Assembly (NCBI GenBank): GCA_029706075.1
Contig: JAINUG010000005.1
Location: 5,631,001-5,695,000 of the forward strand
DNA: 64,000 bases
From: Aldrovandia affinis
Lineage: Eukaryota; Chordata; Actinopteri; Notacanthiformes; Halosauridae
Direction of reading: 5' to 3'
Positions 43,355 through 54,431 of the stretch are shown one piece after another. Every line of letters starts with the position of its first letter. Positions within the stretch are counted from its first letter, which is position 1. A program made the position numbers and the translations under genes. A model generated the notes under the pieces. That model was not told the origin of the DNA, did not search any database, and saw only the letters and a list, made by a program, of their open reading frames with translations.

Positions 43355-43902
43355 TGTTACGGTTGGCCAAAATTTGACTGTTAAATGGCAGGTGCCTGAT
43401 TGCAAATTGGAGCATGCTGTGGACGCGTGATCACGCTGTCAGTGATTGGGCTGTTCTCGGCTGCACTCTCCTCGACCTCATCTGGCCACACCCCTGTCCG
43501 GAGAATAAAAGCCAGTGGAGCCACAGTTTTAGAGCTTCTTGTTTTTTAATTTTTGCTGAATTTTGGAAACCTTTTTGTTGTAAATGCTTTTTTGACCCTG
43601 CTTGTTTGTCAATTTTTCCTAATGATCTTTTGAGCATTTTTGATAGCTAGGAAAGTGTAGAGTAGGGATAGCCAGTTTGCGGAAGACCCACATTTTGATT
43701 TGCTCGGGAGCGAGATTAGAAATATTTTATTTCTAGTGCTAGGGTTATTCCTTTGTGTCTGTGTAAGTATGTTTTTTTAATTTGTGTGTTGTAAATACAT
43801 TTGTGTATTTTTATTATATTCTTGATGGGTGGTATTTGTTGTCACATCCTTTTTGGTGGTCATTGGGCTATTGCAGATCGAGTGGCTTTACAGGTCGTAA
43901 CA
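43355..43902 (+). repeat. 3' LTR of the Gmr1-type element
   Basis: It begins TGTTACGGTTGG after the purine-rich AAGTGTGGGGG and ends GGTCGTAACA, so the tips TGTTACG and CGTAACA are inverted. An AATAAAAGCC signal lies near 43503. No second copy is in the window for comparison. Confidence 0.75.
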
Positions 43903-44204
43903 ATCCCCCTGGTTGTTGCTCTTCCTGTCAGCTAATGTTCAATTTACAACCACATGCTTAGCAGCAAATAAAGGTTTCCTATCTTTTAAATTGAGTCCAA
44001 ACCTTGGAAAATCTATAATTAAACATTACTATACCCTGCCCCATCATGTCACATTCACATCTCTACACATTTGATAGACCGCTTTCAATCCAAGTTCACT
44101 TGGAAACCACTAAATGGTGTTCAATGATAACTGGATTCATGGTTTTAGATCTTGCAGAGTACATTTAGTTTTCCTCAAAGTTACGCACCACCAGTACAAG
44201 GTGT
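43903..44204. other. noncoding stretch, nothing recognised
   Basis: AT-rich without a supported gene or repeat. Confidence 0.4.
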
Positions 44205-44330
44205 CACATTTACATTTTAAGCATTTAGCAGACACTCTTATCCAGAGCGACTTACAAGATATGCATTGATACATGGTAAGAACAATCATAGTTCGCGCAA
44301 GAGTGTCATTCCATGATATAAAGCACAGCT
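44205..44330 (+). repeat. short repeat, copy A
   Basis: CATTTTAAGCATTTAGCAGA, then CTTATCCAGAGCGACTTACA and ACAATCATAGTTCGCGCAAG. The same 100-odd bp recurs at 45205-45320. The tail motif is related to that of the SINEs at 14.4 and 28.4 kb. Confidence 0.65.
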
Positions 44331-44904
44331 GTTCTTCATGTCCCTAGCACTTGGGGAAAGACAACATGTCTTCTCGTAAGAAGAAACCAATGTTTTCTGT
44401 GCCAGAAAATGTTTCACAGGAGAGCGATATGGAGCAATATAGAAACATTGTTGGACTCACAGTCTGATCATTCAAGCTTTTATTCCACAGCCGAGGAACA
44501 ATTTCTTCAAGGACTGGATCCTTGGCAAGTTATTATTTATGGCTTTCTTCACATAATAACCTCTACAATGCTTGTTTTATGATTCATTTTGTGTGTTCGT
44601 TGAAACCATATGTGCATATTGACAGCCAAGAATTGGTCTCCTTGTGCTAGCTTTACGGCATTGTTGAATAGATTCAGTTGCACCCATAATATCTTTAACT
44701 GACTTTATTACCTGTTTGTTTTCTTTCTTTTAATTAACATGCTTTATGCTCACAAAATGCTTGCCTTGCAATCATGGAGGCTTGTATATGAGCATTGGCT
44801 TGCAGGCACTTCATAACCATTTTGTCTTGCATTGCGTTTGTCTTGCGTCTTGTGAAATGATTATTGGTAGAAATGATAACTTTGTTATTTATTCTCTCAG
44901 TGAT
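44331..44904. other. stretch between the repeat and a Tc1 scrap
   Basis: A short frame from an ATG near 44367 (SSRKKKPMFSVPENV) stops soon after and has no recognised family. Otherwise AT-rich. Confidence 0.3.
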
Positions 44905-45180
44905 GACTCCAGGCTTGCCAGAAGAAAGCCTCTGCTGTCATCAAATCATAAACGTAAGTGCCTGGAGTTTGCTAAACGTCACTGGAACTTACTGTGATGT
45001 GTTGTGGTGGATCTGTGATGTTGTGGTGCTGTTTTACTTATAAAGGCCCTGGGAACCTTGTTAGGATACATGGCATCATGGATTCCATCAAGTATCAAGA
45101 GATTTTAAAAACAGTTTTTCCGCCTTCACACCAGTGTCTGAATCATTTATAATCAAGGTCATCAGTGCATCCAAATCCTC
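44905..45180 (+). mobile_element. Tc1-like transposase scrap
   Basis: ARRKPLLSSNHKRKCLEFAK matches the segment before the first catalytic Asp. Downstream the sequence jumps to CCGGSVMLWCC-like and VRIHGIMDSIKYQEIL-like codons, with the piece between them deleted. Confidence 0.7.
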
Positions 45181-45182
45181 CA

Positions 45183-45345
45183 CCTGTAAACTGGACCCAT
45201 TACATTTACATTTACATTTACATTTTAAGCATTTAGCAGATGCTCTTATCCAGAGCGACTTACAAGATGTGCATTAATACATGGTAGGAACAATCATAGT
45301 TAGCGCACAAGATCAGGGCAGTAATACAGCAATAGACATCGTTGC
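45183..45345 (+). repeat. short repeat, copy B
   Basis: It begins with (TTTACA)n, then CATTTTAAGCATTTAGCAGA, CTTATCCAGAGCGACTTACA and ACAATCATAGTTAGCGCACA, paralleling copy A at 44205. Confidence 0.65.
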
Positions 45346-45369
45346 AGGCATCTGCGTACCATACCTGTA

Positions 45370-46632
45370 ACACTGGGAAGGAAAAGGTTAGTCTGCCCAC
45401 CACTCTGGTTAAAACTGCCCTCTCCCCACTGCTAACATGGACAATCAATTCATCTCTGGTCCGGCTCTGTTCCCCTCTCCCTTAAAATAGCTGCTATCAC
45501 ACCAATACTCAAAAAGCCTGGTGCAGATCACAACAATCTCAACAATTTGCGCCCCATCTCTAACCTTCCATTCCTCTCCAAAGTCCTGGAATGTGTGGTA
45601 GCAGCCCAACTCCAATCCCACCTGGCCAATAACCACCCCCTTGAGCTGTTCCAATCTGGATTCCGACCAAATCAAAGCACAGAGACCACCCTCATCAAGA
45701 TCACCAACGACCTCGTCCATGCTGCTGACTCTGGACTATTAACCATTCTCATCCTCCTCGACCTCAGCACCGCCTTTGATACCATTTCCCACCCGCCTCT
45801 CCTGGTCCGCCTGACTTCCCTGGGTGTCACTGGGTCTGTGCTAGCCTGACTGGAATGCTACCTCACTGGGAGACAACAGTATGTCCAACTAAAATATCAT
45901 CAGTCCTGGCTGCAGTTACACAGGGTGTGCTTGGTCCACTATTCATCATTTATCTCCTTCCCCTTGGCCAAATCATGCGTCACCACCACATCAACTTCCA
46001 CTGTTACTGCTGACAACACTCAGCTATATATCTCATCCAAGCCCACCGCCCCCCTGCCCCGGACCTCCCTCATCAGCTGTCTCCATGATATCAAGACCTG
46101 GATGGCCACTAACTTTCTAAAACGAAATGGCAATAAAACAGAAGTCATGCTCATTGGTTCAAAATCCACCCTCTCCGAAGCACCGCATTTCTTCACACCC
46201 ATTGATGGCTACCCTGTCCCCCTGTCAATTGTAGTCAAAAGCCTCAGCGTCACCTTGGACAACACCCTATCCTTTGAACCCCACATAAAGAATGTCACAT
46301 GCACTGCATTTTTTAATCTCCGTAATATCTCCCGACTCCGCTCATCAGCAGAGACACTACCCTCCTTCAAAACACTGCTCAAAACCCACCTATTCACCTT
46401 GGCCTACCACTGACACTTCTCCCATTTCCTACTGTAAACTGTCTCTCATTGTACATGTTTTATGTTGTCCTTATGTTTGAATAATTTGCATGTATTTTTT
46501 ACCTTTTATAAAAAAGAAATATTTGTACCTTGATTGTAATTCCTGTGTCGCCTTTATTTACTTTTATGTAAGGTGACCTTGGGTGTCCAGAAAGGCGCCA
46601 ATTAAATAAAATGCATTATCATTATTATTATT
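45370..46632 (+). mobile_element. L2-type LINE, 5'-truncated, with microsatellite tail
   Basis: RT blocks are followed by the C-terminal tail and a 3' end GTGACCTTGGGTGTCCAGAA, then GGCGCCAATTAAATAAAATG and (ATT)n at 46606-46632. This is the usual L2 ending in fish. Confidence 0.85.
45480..46413 (+). pseudogene. L2-type reverse transcriptase, broken
   Basis: NFRPISNLPFLSKVLE-like codons (here NLRPISNLPFL), LFQSGFRPNQSTETTL and LDLSTAFDTISHPPLL (first catalytic Asp region) are in one frame to 45849. The VTQGVLGPLFI block and a degraded catalytic box (YCXQHSAIYL) follow in other frames. NGNKTEVMLIGSKSTLSEAP and FKTLLKTHLFTLAYH close the protein. Stops occur at 45847 and elsewhere. Confidence 0.85.
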
Positions 46633-47310
46633 TGCCTAACCTCATAGTACAGGTGCTTAAAACCACTGTATGTCAACATTTAAGCACAGAATATATAGCA
46701 CACCATTATACATTTTAGAGATTGTTGCTATATGGCAAAGCAGTTTCACACAAGTAATGTGAAGTTTAATCATTGACCAAGGAAGAGCAAACGCAACAAT
46801 AATATTTGTGGTTGAGGTCTCCATGGATCACTAGACCATTAGTTATTTGAGCTATTTAACCACCCTCCTGTTACATTCAGGGTCAAATTTACCCTTTTTA
46901 AAGTTTGAAAATCTAAGACAAATACTTAAAAAAGTTTTTTTTTTTTGGTATGAAACCTCTGCTTGCCTTAATTAGTGCAATAAACATGTAAAATGAAAAT
47001 GGTTCAGGTCATGTATTTGCAACCCCCCCTTGCATGTTTATATCACAGAGATTGTATTGATTGTAGTGAAGTGCAGGGCTAAGGGCCAGCATGAGTTTGG
47101 TGAACATTGTTTTTTTTTGTTTGTGTTTGTGTGTTTGTGTGTGTGTGTGTCTGGATGAGTGAAAGGTGGATGTTGTTGTGGGCCCAGGGCTTTCACTAGA
47201 TGTTCTGTTATTACCATACGCACAGAGATGCTCTCATTCTGGTTGACTCCCACCTTTTCCTCACACTATACTGTCTCTCTCCCCAACCCCCAACCCTATA
47301 CTTGCCATCA
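46633..47310. other. noncoding stretch with GT repeat
   Basis: Near 46857 TTAACCACCCTCCTGTTACA and GGGTCAAATTTACCC resemble the left tip of a known TTAA-target fish MITE, but no clean right end is visible. A (GT)n/(T)n tract lies at 47109-47152. Confidence 0.4.
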
Positions 47311-48037
47311 GAATCCGCCGATCCCTTGAGAAGTGATGTTCAGTCCGGTTAGATTAGTCCTCTCGCTTTAAGAAAGTATTCCTAATCTCAACTCGTTACC
47401 TGTATAAAAGACACCTGTCCACAGAATCAATCAATCAGATTCCAACCTCTCCACCATGGGCAAGACCAAAGAGCTGTCTAAGGACGTCAGGGACAAGATT
47501 GTAGACCTGCACAAGGCTGGAATGGGCTACAAGACCATCGGCAAGCAGCTTGGTGAGAACGAGACAACTGTTGGTGCGATTATTCGAAAATGGAAGAAAC
47601 ACAAAATGACCATCAATCGCCCTCGGTCTGGGGCTCCACGCAAGATCTCGCCTCGTAGGGTATCGATGATCATGAGAAAGGTGAGGGATCAGCCCAGAAC
47701 TATACGGGAGGAGCTTGTTAATGATCTCAAGGCAGCTGGGACCACAGTCACCAAGAAAACCACTGGTAACACACTACACCGTAATGGATTAAAATCCTGC
47801 AGCACCCGCAAGGTCCCCCTGCTCAAGAAGGAACATGTACAGGCCCGTCTGAAGTTTGCCAATGAACACCTGAATGATTCAGAGAAGGCTTGGGAGAAGG
47901 GGATGTGGTCAGATGAGACCAAAATCGAGCTCTTTGGCATCAACTAGACTCACCGTGTTTGGAGGAAGAGAAATGCTGACTATGACCCCAGGAACACCAT
48001 CCCCACCATCAAGCATGGAGGTGGAAACATTATGCTT
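47311..48037 (+). mobile_element. Tc1-like transposon, 5' half only
   Basis: The subterminal and leader sequence (GTATAAAAGACACCTGTCCA) precedes a transposase start. Similarity ends at ATTATGCTT near 48037, so the third catalytic region and the right end are missing. No left terminal repeat is apparent. Confidence 0.8.
47456..47947 (+). pseudogene. Tc1-like transposase, N-terminal half with intact frame
   Basis: 163 codons: a paired-type helix-turn-helix ([20 protein letters not shown], then [15 protein letters not shown]), the GRPR-like [11 protein letters not shown], a second helix-turn-helix, and [12 protein letters not shown] with the first catalytic Asp at residue 153. A TAG ends the frame where [15 protein letters not shown] and HGGGNIML follow. 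The ATG has a good context (CACCATGGG). The missing C-terminal half prevents catalysis, though the DNA-binding half could fold. Confidence 0.88.
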
Positions 48038-49442
48038 GAAAAACATGCATGTGTATTACCTGGGTAGTTACATCGAACTTTCCGGGACAGTTTGTAAACG
48101 TTTGGACATATGTACTGTCAGGACACTGCAGCTACTTTCCGCGAGCCAGCCTTTCTTTCTGCCGCTGCCTCAAAAATTTACTTTCAATGAAAATCCTTAT
48201 GACTAATTTGGCTTGATTTTAAGTGAACGGGTGAATTTGACCCTGAACAGAAGAGGTGTCTCATCTCTATTTATCAACATCACCTGATGGGGAAAAAAAT
48301 AAAGTTTGAAAATGTAAAACATAATTTAATTTTTTTTATGTTATGCAAAACTAATGTATTTTATATCTAGGTTTTTCCAATTTACAGAAAAATGTGTTTG
48401 AATGTGTATTTTTGGTGAAAAACGAGTGAATTATCTTAATAGAACCATGATCTGTGAGAGGTGAATAACACAATTGCACTAAATATTGATTGAATTGATA
48501 GTAATAAGAGGTACAAACAATGTTTATCAGGATTTTGGGGTTTCTGACTATTTAAATGATGAAGTGGGATGAACTGTTCCTGTGTGTCTTGTGATGTCAC
48601 AAGTGTTCAGAGATTTTGATTACAGCTACAATTTTGTGTGGAATAGTGAAGGGGTGGAGGTTGAGAGCTAACAAAAAACGTGTTGTAATTTTGTTTCTGC
48701 GTATATCTGTTTGCAAGTGTTGCCATGATGTGTTTTGTGTGTACTTTCTAACACTCAGCTGTAATATGCCAGTTGAACTCTGGGTTGTGTGAAGAAATGA
48801 TTAACATTACTACCTCTCAATTTGGGTTCAGACCACTTGACTGTCTCTAACACACACACACACACACACACCAATCTGTATTCAAATGCCAAGAAACAGA
48901 ATGAGACCAATCAACATTTTTAATGTGTTTATGTAATTAAAAAACCCTTCACCATGGCATGTAAAGGTGTATAAGAAATAGATTAGACTACACATTTTTC
49001 AACATGGTTAAAAAAAGTTGCACTTAGATATAAGTATTATATGCACTTGTGCAACAGTTTAGTCTTTAGAAAATAAGTCAATGATTTCTGAATGCATTTA
49101 CTTAGCCTGAGGTATAAGTTCTCACAAAACTATATTTAATTTTTTTTTTTTTTTTTTTTTTTTTCTGATATCCTAAATCCTGGTCCTGGAGGCCAAAATT
49201 CAACAGTTTTATTTATTTTTATACATATCAAACTCATCTAGTAGCAAAGACTGGAAATAACTGCAGGTTCAGTGGGTAATACCCCCAACCAATTCAACAA
49301 AAATAATACAATACTTTTTGTGCCATAGATATTCAAATGCTTGGCTTCAAAGTCTTGAACTCAGTAAGTTCTTTTAAATCCTCCCCACTAAACGTACTCC
49401 CCATGCCATACTCATCTCCCCATTTGCACCATCCATTTCCTT
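48038..49442. other. noncoding stretch with simple repeats
   Basis: A (CA)n microsatellite lies at about 48850-48871 and a poly(T) run at 49139-49164. The part nearest 49442 would be the 3' UTR of the receptor gene on the minus strand. No other gene is seen. Confidence 0.45.
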
Positions 49443-50759
49443 TTAAGGCATGCCTCGAAATATATTATTTCCTGATGACTTGGACTCATTGTCCTTATTG
49501 TTCTCCACTTCTCCAACACCTTCCTCTTCATCTCCTGCTCTTCCCAGCATCCTAAGTGGCCAGAGGAGGCCATGATGGTTGGGATGAGGTGGGGGACAAC
49601 AGGAGGCTCCCTTGTCCTTGGTGAGAAAGTACAGTAAAGCATTGAGCCATGCATTGAATGAGGCCAGTGGTCTAGTGATTTTGTAACAGATGGAGACCAT
49701 CCGCATAGTGTGGCATCTTACTCCCTTGGTCACTTTGAGTATCAGGAAAAGGGTTCGAGTCACATGAAAAGGGAAGAAGCACAGTGCAAACAATAGAGTG
49801 ATAGTAATGATGGTTTTGATGAACTTACGACGTCTGTGGACATAAGGTGAATGTGGCCCTAAAACGACAGACATCCCCTCCCTACCACCTCCACGGCCCC
49901 GACCTCTTGCTCCTCCACCTCCCTCCAGGTGGGGTTGTGTGCGCAAGGTTCGAAATATTGTCAAGACCACATGAGAATAGCACCAGGCAATGATAGTGAA
50001 TGGCACAAAAAAACCTAACAGGTGGAGGACTATACCATAAGGGACATAGTCAGAAAACTCCTTGTCAATAGCATCATCCCAGCAGTTCTGGAAAGCCTCC
50101 ACTACCCCTGTGTTGACCCTGTTGCTGGCTCCGTTGCCCCCAGCACCCCCTTCCATTTCTCTGGTAAGATCGCCTGTCTGGGCAAAGCGGAATATTGGGC
50201 TTGTCAAGGCGAACACCACAGCCCACACTAACACACAGGTCCCTTTGACCACCCTCTTAGTCTCCATAGTGATGGTCTTCATAGGGTGGCAGATGCCCAA
50301 GTAGCGGTGCACAGAGATGCAGGTGAGGAAAAAGATGCTGCAGTACAAGTTGAAGTAGAAGAGGAAGCGCACCAGGCGGCACATGAAGTCCCCAAACACC
50401 CAGCGGTCTCTCATGATGTAACTTGCCACTAGGAAGGGCAGCGAGAGGCCATACATAAAGTCAGTGGAGGCTAGGTTGACCATGTAGATGAGGGAGGCAT
50501 TCCAGCGCTTGGTGCGGCGGAAGGAGCGGTACAGGACCACAGAGTTTAAGGAGATGCTGAAGACGAAGGTAAATGAGTAGCAGAGAGGGAGGAAGATGTA
50601 TTTGTAGGATTCATCAATGCTGCAAGATGGGGATAGTGAGGGGTAGACGGAGGAGGTCAAGTTAACACTCCTCTCTCCCCCTCCTGTTGATGATGTTGCT
50701 GTATCCATTGTTACCGTCGGCCGTGTCCCTTTCCGTTGAATTGAAAATGTCTGTCTCAT
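49443..50759 (-). CDS. P2Y-type nucleotide receptor (P2RY2/4/6 group), intronless
   Basis: A plasma-membrane G-protein-coupled receptor expected to sense extracellular nucleotides. 438 codons from the first ATG. MDTATSS at codon 18 has the stronger context (AACAATGG) and may be the true start. Seven helices lie at about 54-77, 89-112, 127-149, 172-191, 239-265, 313-341 and 356-379. Four conserved extracellular cysteines are present: C46 with C349, and C127 with C226. Family motifs: FGDFMCRLVRFLFY in helix 3, HRYLGICHP (151-159) in place of DRY, FFPFHVTRT (328-336) and YKITRPLAS (359-367), which line the nucleotide phosphate pocket. Oddities: helix 7 reads LNALLYF where relatives have LDPVLY, so the NPxxY-type proline is Ala; the third intracellular loop has a Gly/Arg-rich insert (about 279-294). 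It most resembles P2RY4 and P2RY6; orthology is unresolved. Confidence 0.92.
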   Translation of the reverse strand: MRQTFSIQRKGTRPTVTMDTATSSTGGGERSVNLTSSVYPSLSPSCSIDESYKYIFLPLCYSFTFVFSISLNSVVLYRSFRRTKRWNASLIYMVNLASTDFMYGLSLPFLVASYIMRDRWVFGDFMCRLVRFLFYFNLYCSIFFLTCISVHRYLGICHPMKTITMETKRVVKGTCVLVWAVVFALTSPIFRFAQTGDLTREMEGGAGGNGASNRVNTGVVEAFQNCWDDAIDKEFSDYVPYGIVLHLLGFFVPFTIIAWCYSHVVLTIFRTLRTQPHLEGGGGARGRGRGGGREGMSVVLGPHSPYVHRRRKFIKTIITITLLFALCFFPFHVTRTLFLILKVTKGVRCHTMRMVSICYKITRPLASFNAWLNALLYFLTKDKGASCCPPPHPNHHGLLWPLRMLGRAGDEEEGVGEVENNKDNESKSSGNNIFRGMP

Positions 50760-53293
50760 CCTCCCATTCCTTTTTACTTTACTTTCATCCCTTTTTGTTT
50801 TTCTTTCAGCCTTTTCTTAGGTCCAAGCTGTACCTTCTTCCAGTTCTCTTCCAAAAGTTGTTTACTTTTTCCAAGAGATTGGTTCTTTTGTTTTTCCAAG
50901 CCTTGTATGTGCTTACACTTTTCTTCAGATCCTGCAGAGAAAGTTGTTGAGCTATTTAATTTATCTTTCTTTCACCCCCGTTTTCCCTCATTCAACATTC
51001 CTTCCATGGCCTATTACTTATGTGCACCCCCCAGCCTTTTCTGACTGTCTTCTTACACAATCTCTGATGCTGTTTGTCCACTAGTATGAGTGCATGTTGC
51101 TGATTCAGTCCCTCTCACACTCCATTAACTCTTCAATCAGTAACCACACTTCCTCCAAAATTATCCATCCCTCTATCAATCCTTCTCTCTTGTTACTCTC
51201 CACCCCACATTTTAATCCTTCCAGTGTGCCCTCGTCCAGAATCTTGACTTTCAGACTTACAGCACACCTCTATTTTCTCAGTACAGCCCTCTATTTGTAC
51301 CACATGTTTAAATTACTTTCTCTCTGGCAAGAACTGTACAACTGTACAACAACATACTAGTGTTACACAAAGATGCAGCATGCAGACATTTGTACATGGA
51401 GAATGAAAATTCTTGAAACGTGTATATGAATCCACAAGTCTGTCTTCTGTACCATACATATGCACATACATTCAGAGTTCTACATTAATATTTTGGAACA
51501 TGTAAGCCACTCATTGGACTTTTCACTTTGTAAGTGGTGAATGGAAGCATAAAATATAAAATATTGTGTGAGTGGGTATCAGTGTCTGATCGAACAAAAC
51601 ATGCTCTACCTCTCAATGCTCTACCCTATATGTGCCAATGTATTGCCATTGCTACATCCTGATTAGTTTGGGCACACAACCAAATATAAACTCACAGGAA
51701 ATGCGTCTGCAGTTTGTGTGAAACTGATGAGTGGTCTTCACTTCAGGGTACACATGGGATGCTGAGCAAATAATAATTACAGGTGCAAACAAATAATGCA
51801 ACCTTGGATCTTCATGTCATACAAATAAAAATAAAAGTAGTAGAACTATTCAAAATGAAGTCTGTCACAAAGTTTCCCTGCTCATTTTACATAACATATT
51901 ACTTGTAGATTTTGGCTTGCAACCTATATTTTGTTTCCCTTTTCCACTATATAGCTCAGAGGTCCTGTTTCGTGGTTTTAAGGCAGTCATCACATAAGAC
52001 ATACTTTGTTGGAAAATAAACAGTGGATGTGTAATAAAATGTTCTGTTTCCCCCAGTTTCCAACATTCACATCTGCTACAGCCCTTATATTCTCATTTGT
52101 CCTCTACATATCATATTTGTAATGAAGAACACTTCACAAATGGCTTGATAATCTTTCTACAATAATTCTTGCCTGGATCTAAAATTCTTCATTGTGCATG
52201 CACACATTATAACATTAGGAAAAAATTATGTATTTTTTGCCCATGTCCAGTTTGAGTCAGGAGTTTTCTTCACAGGGAATAACTGAATTCACAGTACAAT
52301 AAGATGTGAACTCACACTGACTCTCACAGACCTTTGTGGCAAACAACAAAGTTCTGAATTTACTTCTCTTGTGTTTATTTTTTTTCAAATACAATAGTTG
52401 TTTCAGTTACCTCCATAATTACTGTGCCATCAGTTAATTTCATTATATTTCAACAGATGCTCAGAGTGGAAACCATATATGCAATTACGATTTTGTTCTG
52501 GAAGAGTCGCATTTATAGAAATAGTGCAGCAGAGCCAATTTTCCCTTTTATATTTTCTAGAATCATTTTAGCTGTAAAATAAATGTATATATTTATAAAT
52601 GATAATGAATACACAAATTAATACATTTCTGAAACCAAAATTCAGACCAAACAGTTCAGCTGAATAAGACTACAATTAACCTAAAAACAGAGCTTCGTAG
52701 TCAATCATTTGGATATTTAGCGACCTAATAAAGAGAGTGCACCTGTTATCACAAAAGCACCGTTTTTGTGGTGTAAGCAAGACGTATGTTCTCTGATTTT
52801 GTGTGTATTTTCCTCCCATATAGTAAATACTACTTACATGCGTGAAGTCTTACCTGTTGGAATTATTTGCTGCATAGCATAAATTGTAGGCCGCCCTCTC
52901 TCAGGTACTAATAACACTTTGAAGAAAAATCTGAGCTGTTAAGGCTCTATTTTAGACTCACTAGTCAATGCCTCCATGGCTCAGTCATCAAGAGACCTGT
53001 AAACCTGCGTAATATTAGGACACAGTACCCAAGAACTCTCCCTCCTACTCTCTACCTATTATTTGTCATACCTCTGTTGGCAGACTCACTCACCCCTCCC
53101 TCTGTCTAACATTTGCCAAATGCCCCCGGTTCTTTCTCCCTTCCTGCTGAGCTGGCCTTTCAGAGACAAACCCTATCCAGGCTCAGCATAATTTCGCCAG
53201 CACTACAAATTGAAAGTACTATGAAGACCCACAAACACACCACTTACATAATGGAATGGAATTTCTGTGCCTATACTTACCAATGCACACACA
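50760..53293. other. upstream region of the receptor gene, noncoding
   Basis: Pyrimidine-rich near the gene, then AT-rich. It probably contains the 5' UTR and promoter of the receptor, but I cannot place a start site, splice site or repeat with confidence. Confidence 0.4.
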
Positions 53294-53723
53294 CACTGCA
53301 AAAATCCAAAATAAAGGAAATACTTAAAATGAGTATATGAAGGGTTCTGGCAGCTCTGTTATGGTGTGGGGTGAATTTTCCTGGCATGGTTTAGGTCCAC
53401 TCAACCCCTTAGAGGGCAAGGTAAATGGCAATAAATACAAAGAGTGATCACTTTCATCCTATAGTAAAGCATTTCTATCCTGATAGGAGTGGTCTCTTCC
53501 AAAAGGACAATGCCCCATCCACAGGGCACGAGTGGTCATTGAATGGTTTGATGAGCATGAAAACAATGTAAACCATCTGCCATGGCCATCTCAGTCACCA
53601 TATCTCCATACAATTGAACAGTTATGGGAGATTCCAGAGCAGCGCCTGCGACAGCGTTTTCCACCACCACAAACAAAACCCCACTGAATGAATTTCTTGT
53701 GGAGGAATGGTATTGCATCCCTC

Positions 53724-54420
53724 TGTAGTGTGGGTCGAGGATGGAAGAGCCACTCGCAGATGTCACGAATATCTAAAAGCTAACTACGAGTAGTCAGCCA
53801 CTAAGTCTGCGAACAGATAAGGGAGCAGGGGAAAAAATGGATGGACAAAGAAAAAGAAACTCCGGGCATAAAGTCCACGGAAAATAACAATAAAACAAAA
53901 CAACCCAAAGGTTGAGGACTCTTCAACGAAGAGGTAAGAAACTCAAATGATTTTAGAGACTTTAGCTCTGGGAGTTTTTTAACCCAAAAAACAAAAGAAT
54001 GAATCTCGAAAAGGAAACGCCACCGGAGTGACGAGCAATAACCAAAGCTAGGAAGGAAATAATCCTCCTAGAACGGCAACCACAGAGTGGTAACGCTAAC
54101 CCTTTTAAATGAGATCCTAAATAGTACCTTCTCTCTTTAACTGAGAGACCACCGAGTGGAAAACTAATACCTTAGTTCTAGTACCGGCTAGAGCGTAACA
54201 ATGGTTTACACAGAAGCGTTTGTGTGATGAAAACGCAGCCCTTAAATAGTAGGCGGAATAAACACTGATAATCCACAGCTGGCCGTGACCGGGAAATACA
54301 CCGACAAAAGACCATATAAGGAAAATGGAAATGACAATGATTCCTCATACAAAACAAAAGAAAACAGACCATCACATGGTCAAGCGCCCTCCAGCGGCTG
54401 AACAAGGTAAAACCGTGACA
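53724..54420 (-). repeat. 3' LTR of the Sushi-type element
   Basis: 697 bp. On the minus strand it starts TGTCACGGTTTTACC directly after the polypurine tract (GGGGGGGGTTC, 54421-54432) and ends CCACACTACA. It differs from the 5' LTR at scattered positions only. Confidence 0.92.
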
Positions 54421-54431
54421 GAACCCCCCCC

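Larger units (their letters stand above)
41040..43902 (+). mobile_element. Gmr1-type Gypsy retrotransposon, 5'-truncated
   Basis: The integrase is followed by the reverse transcriptase and RNase H, the reverse of the normal Gypsy order and diagnostic of Gmr1-type elements. A 3' LTR closes it. The 5' LTR, gag and protease are missing, and the central RT is deleted near 42480. Confidence 0.88.

Noticed and set aside
46857..48330. A single TTAA element spanning GGGTCAAATTTACCC (46.9 kb) and GTGAATTTGACCCTG (48.23 kb)
   Set aside because: The two motifs are suggestive of paired ends, but I could not find a clean right-hand tip with TTAA, so no element is called.
50022..50304. Plus-strand frames opposite the P2Y receptor
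   Set aside because: Shadows of the minus-strand receptor, with no independent support.
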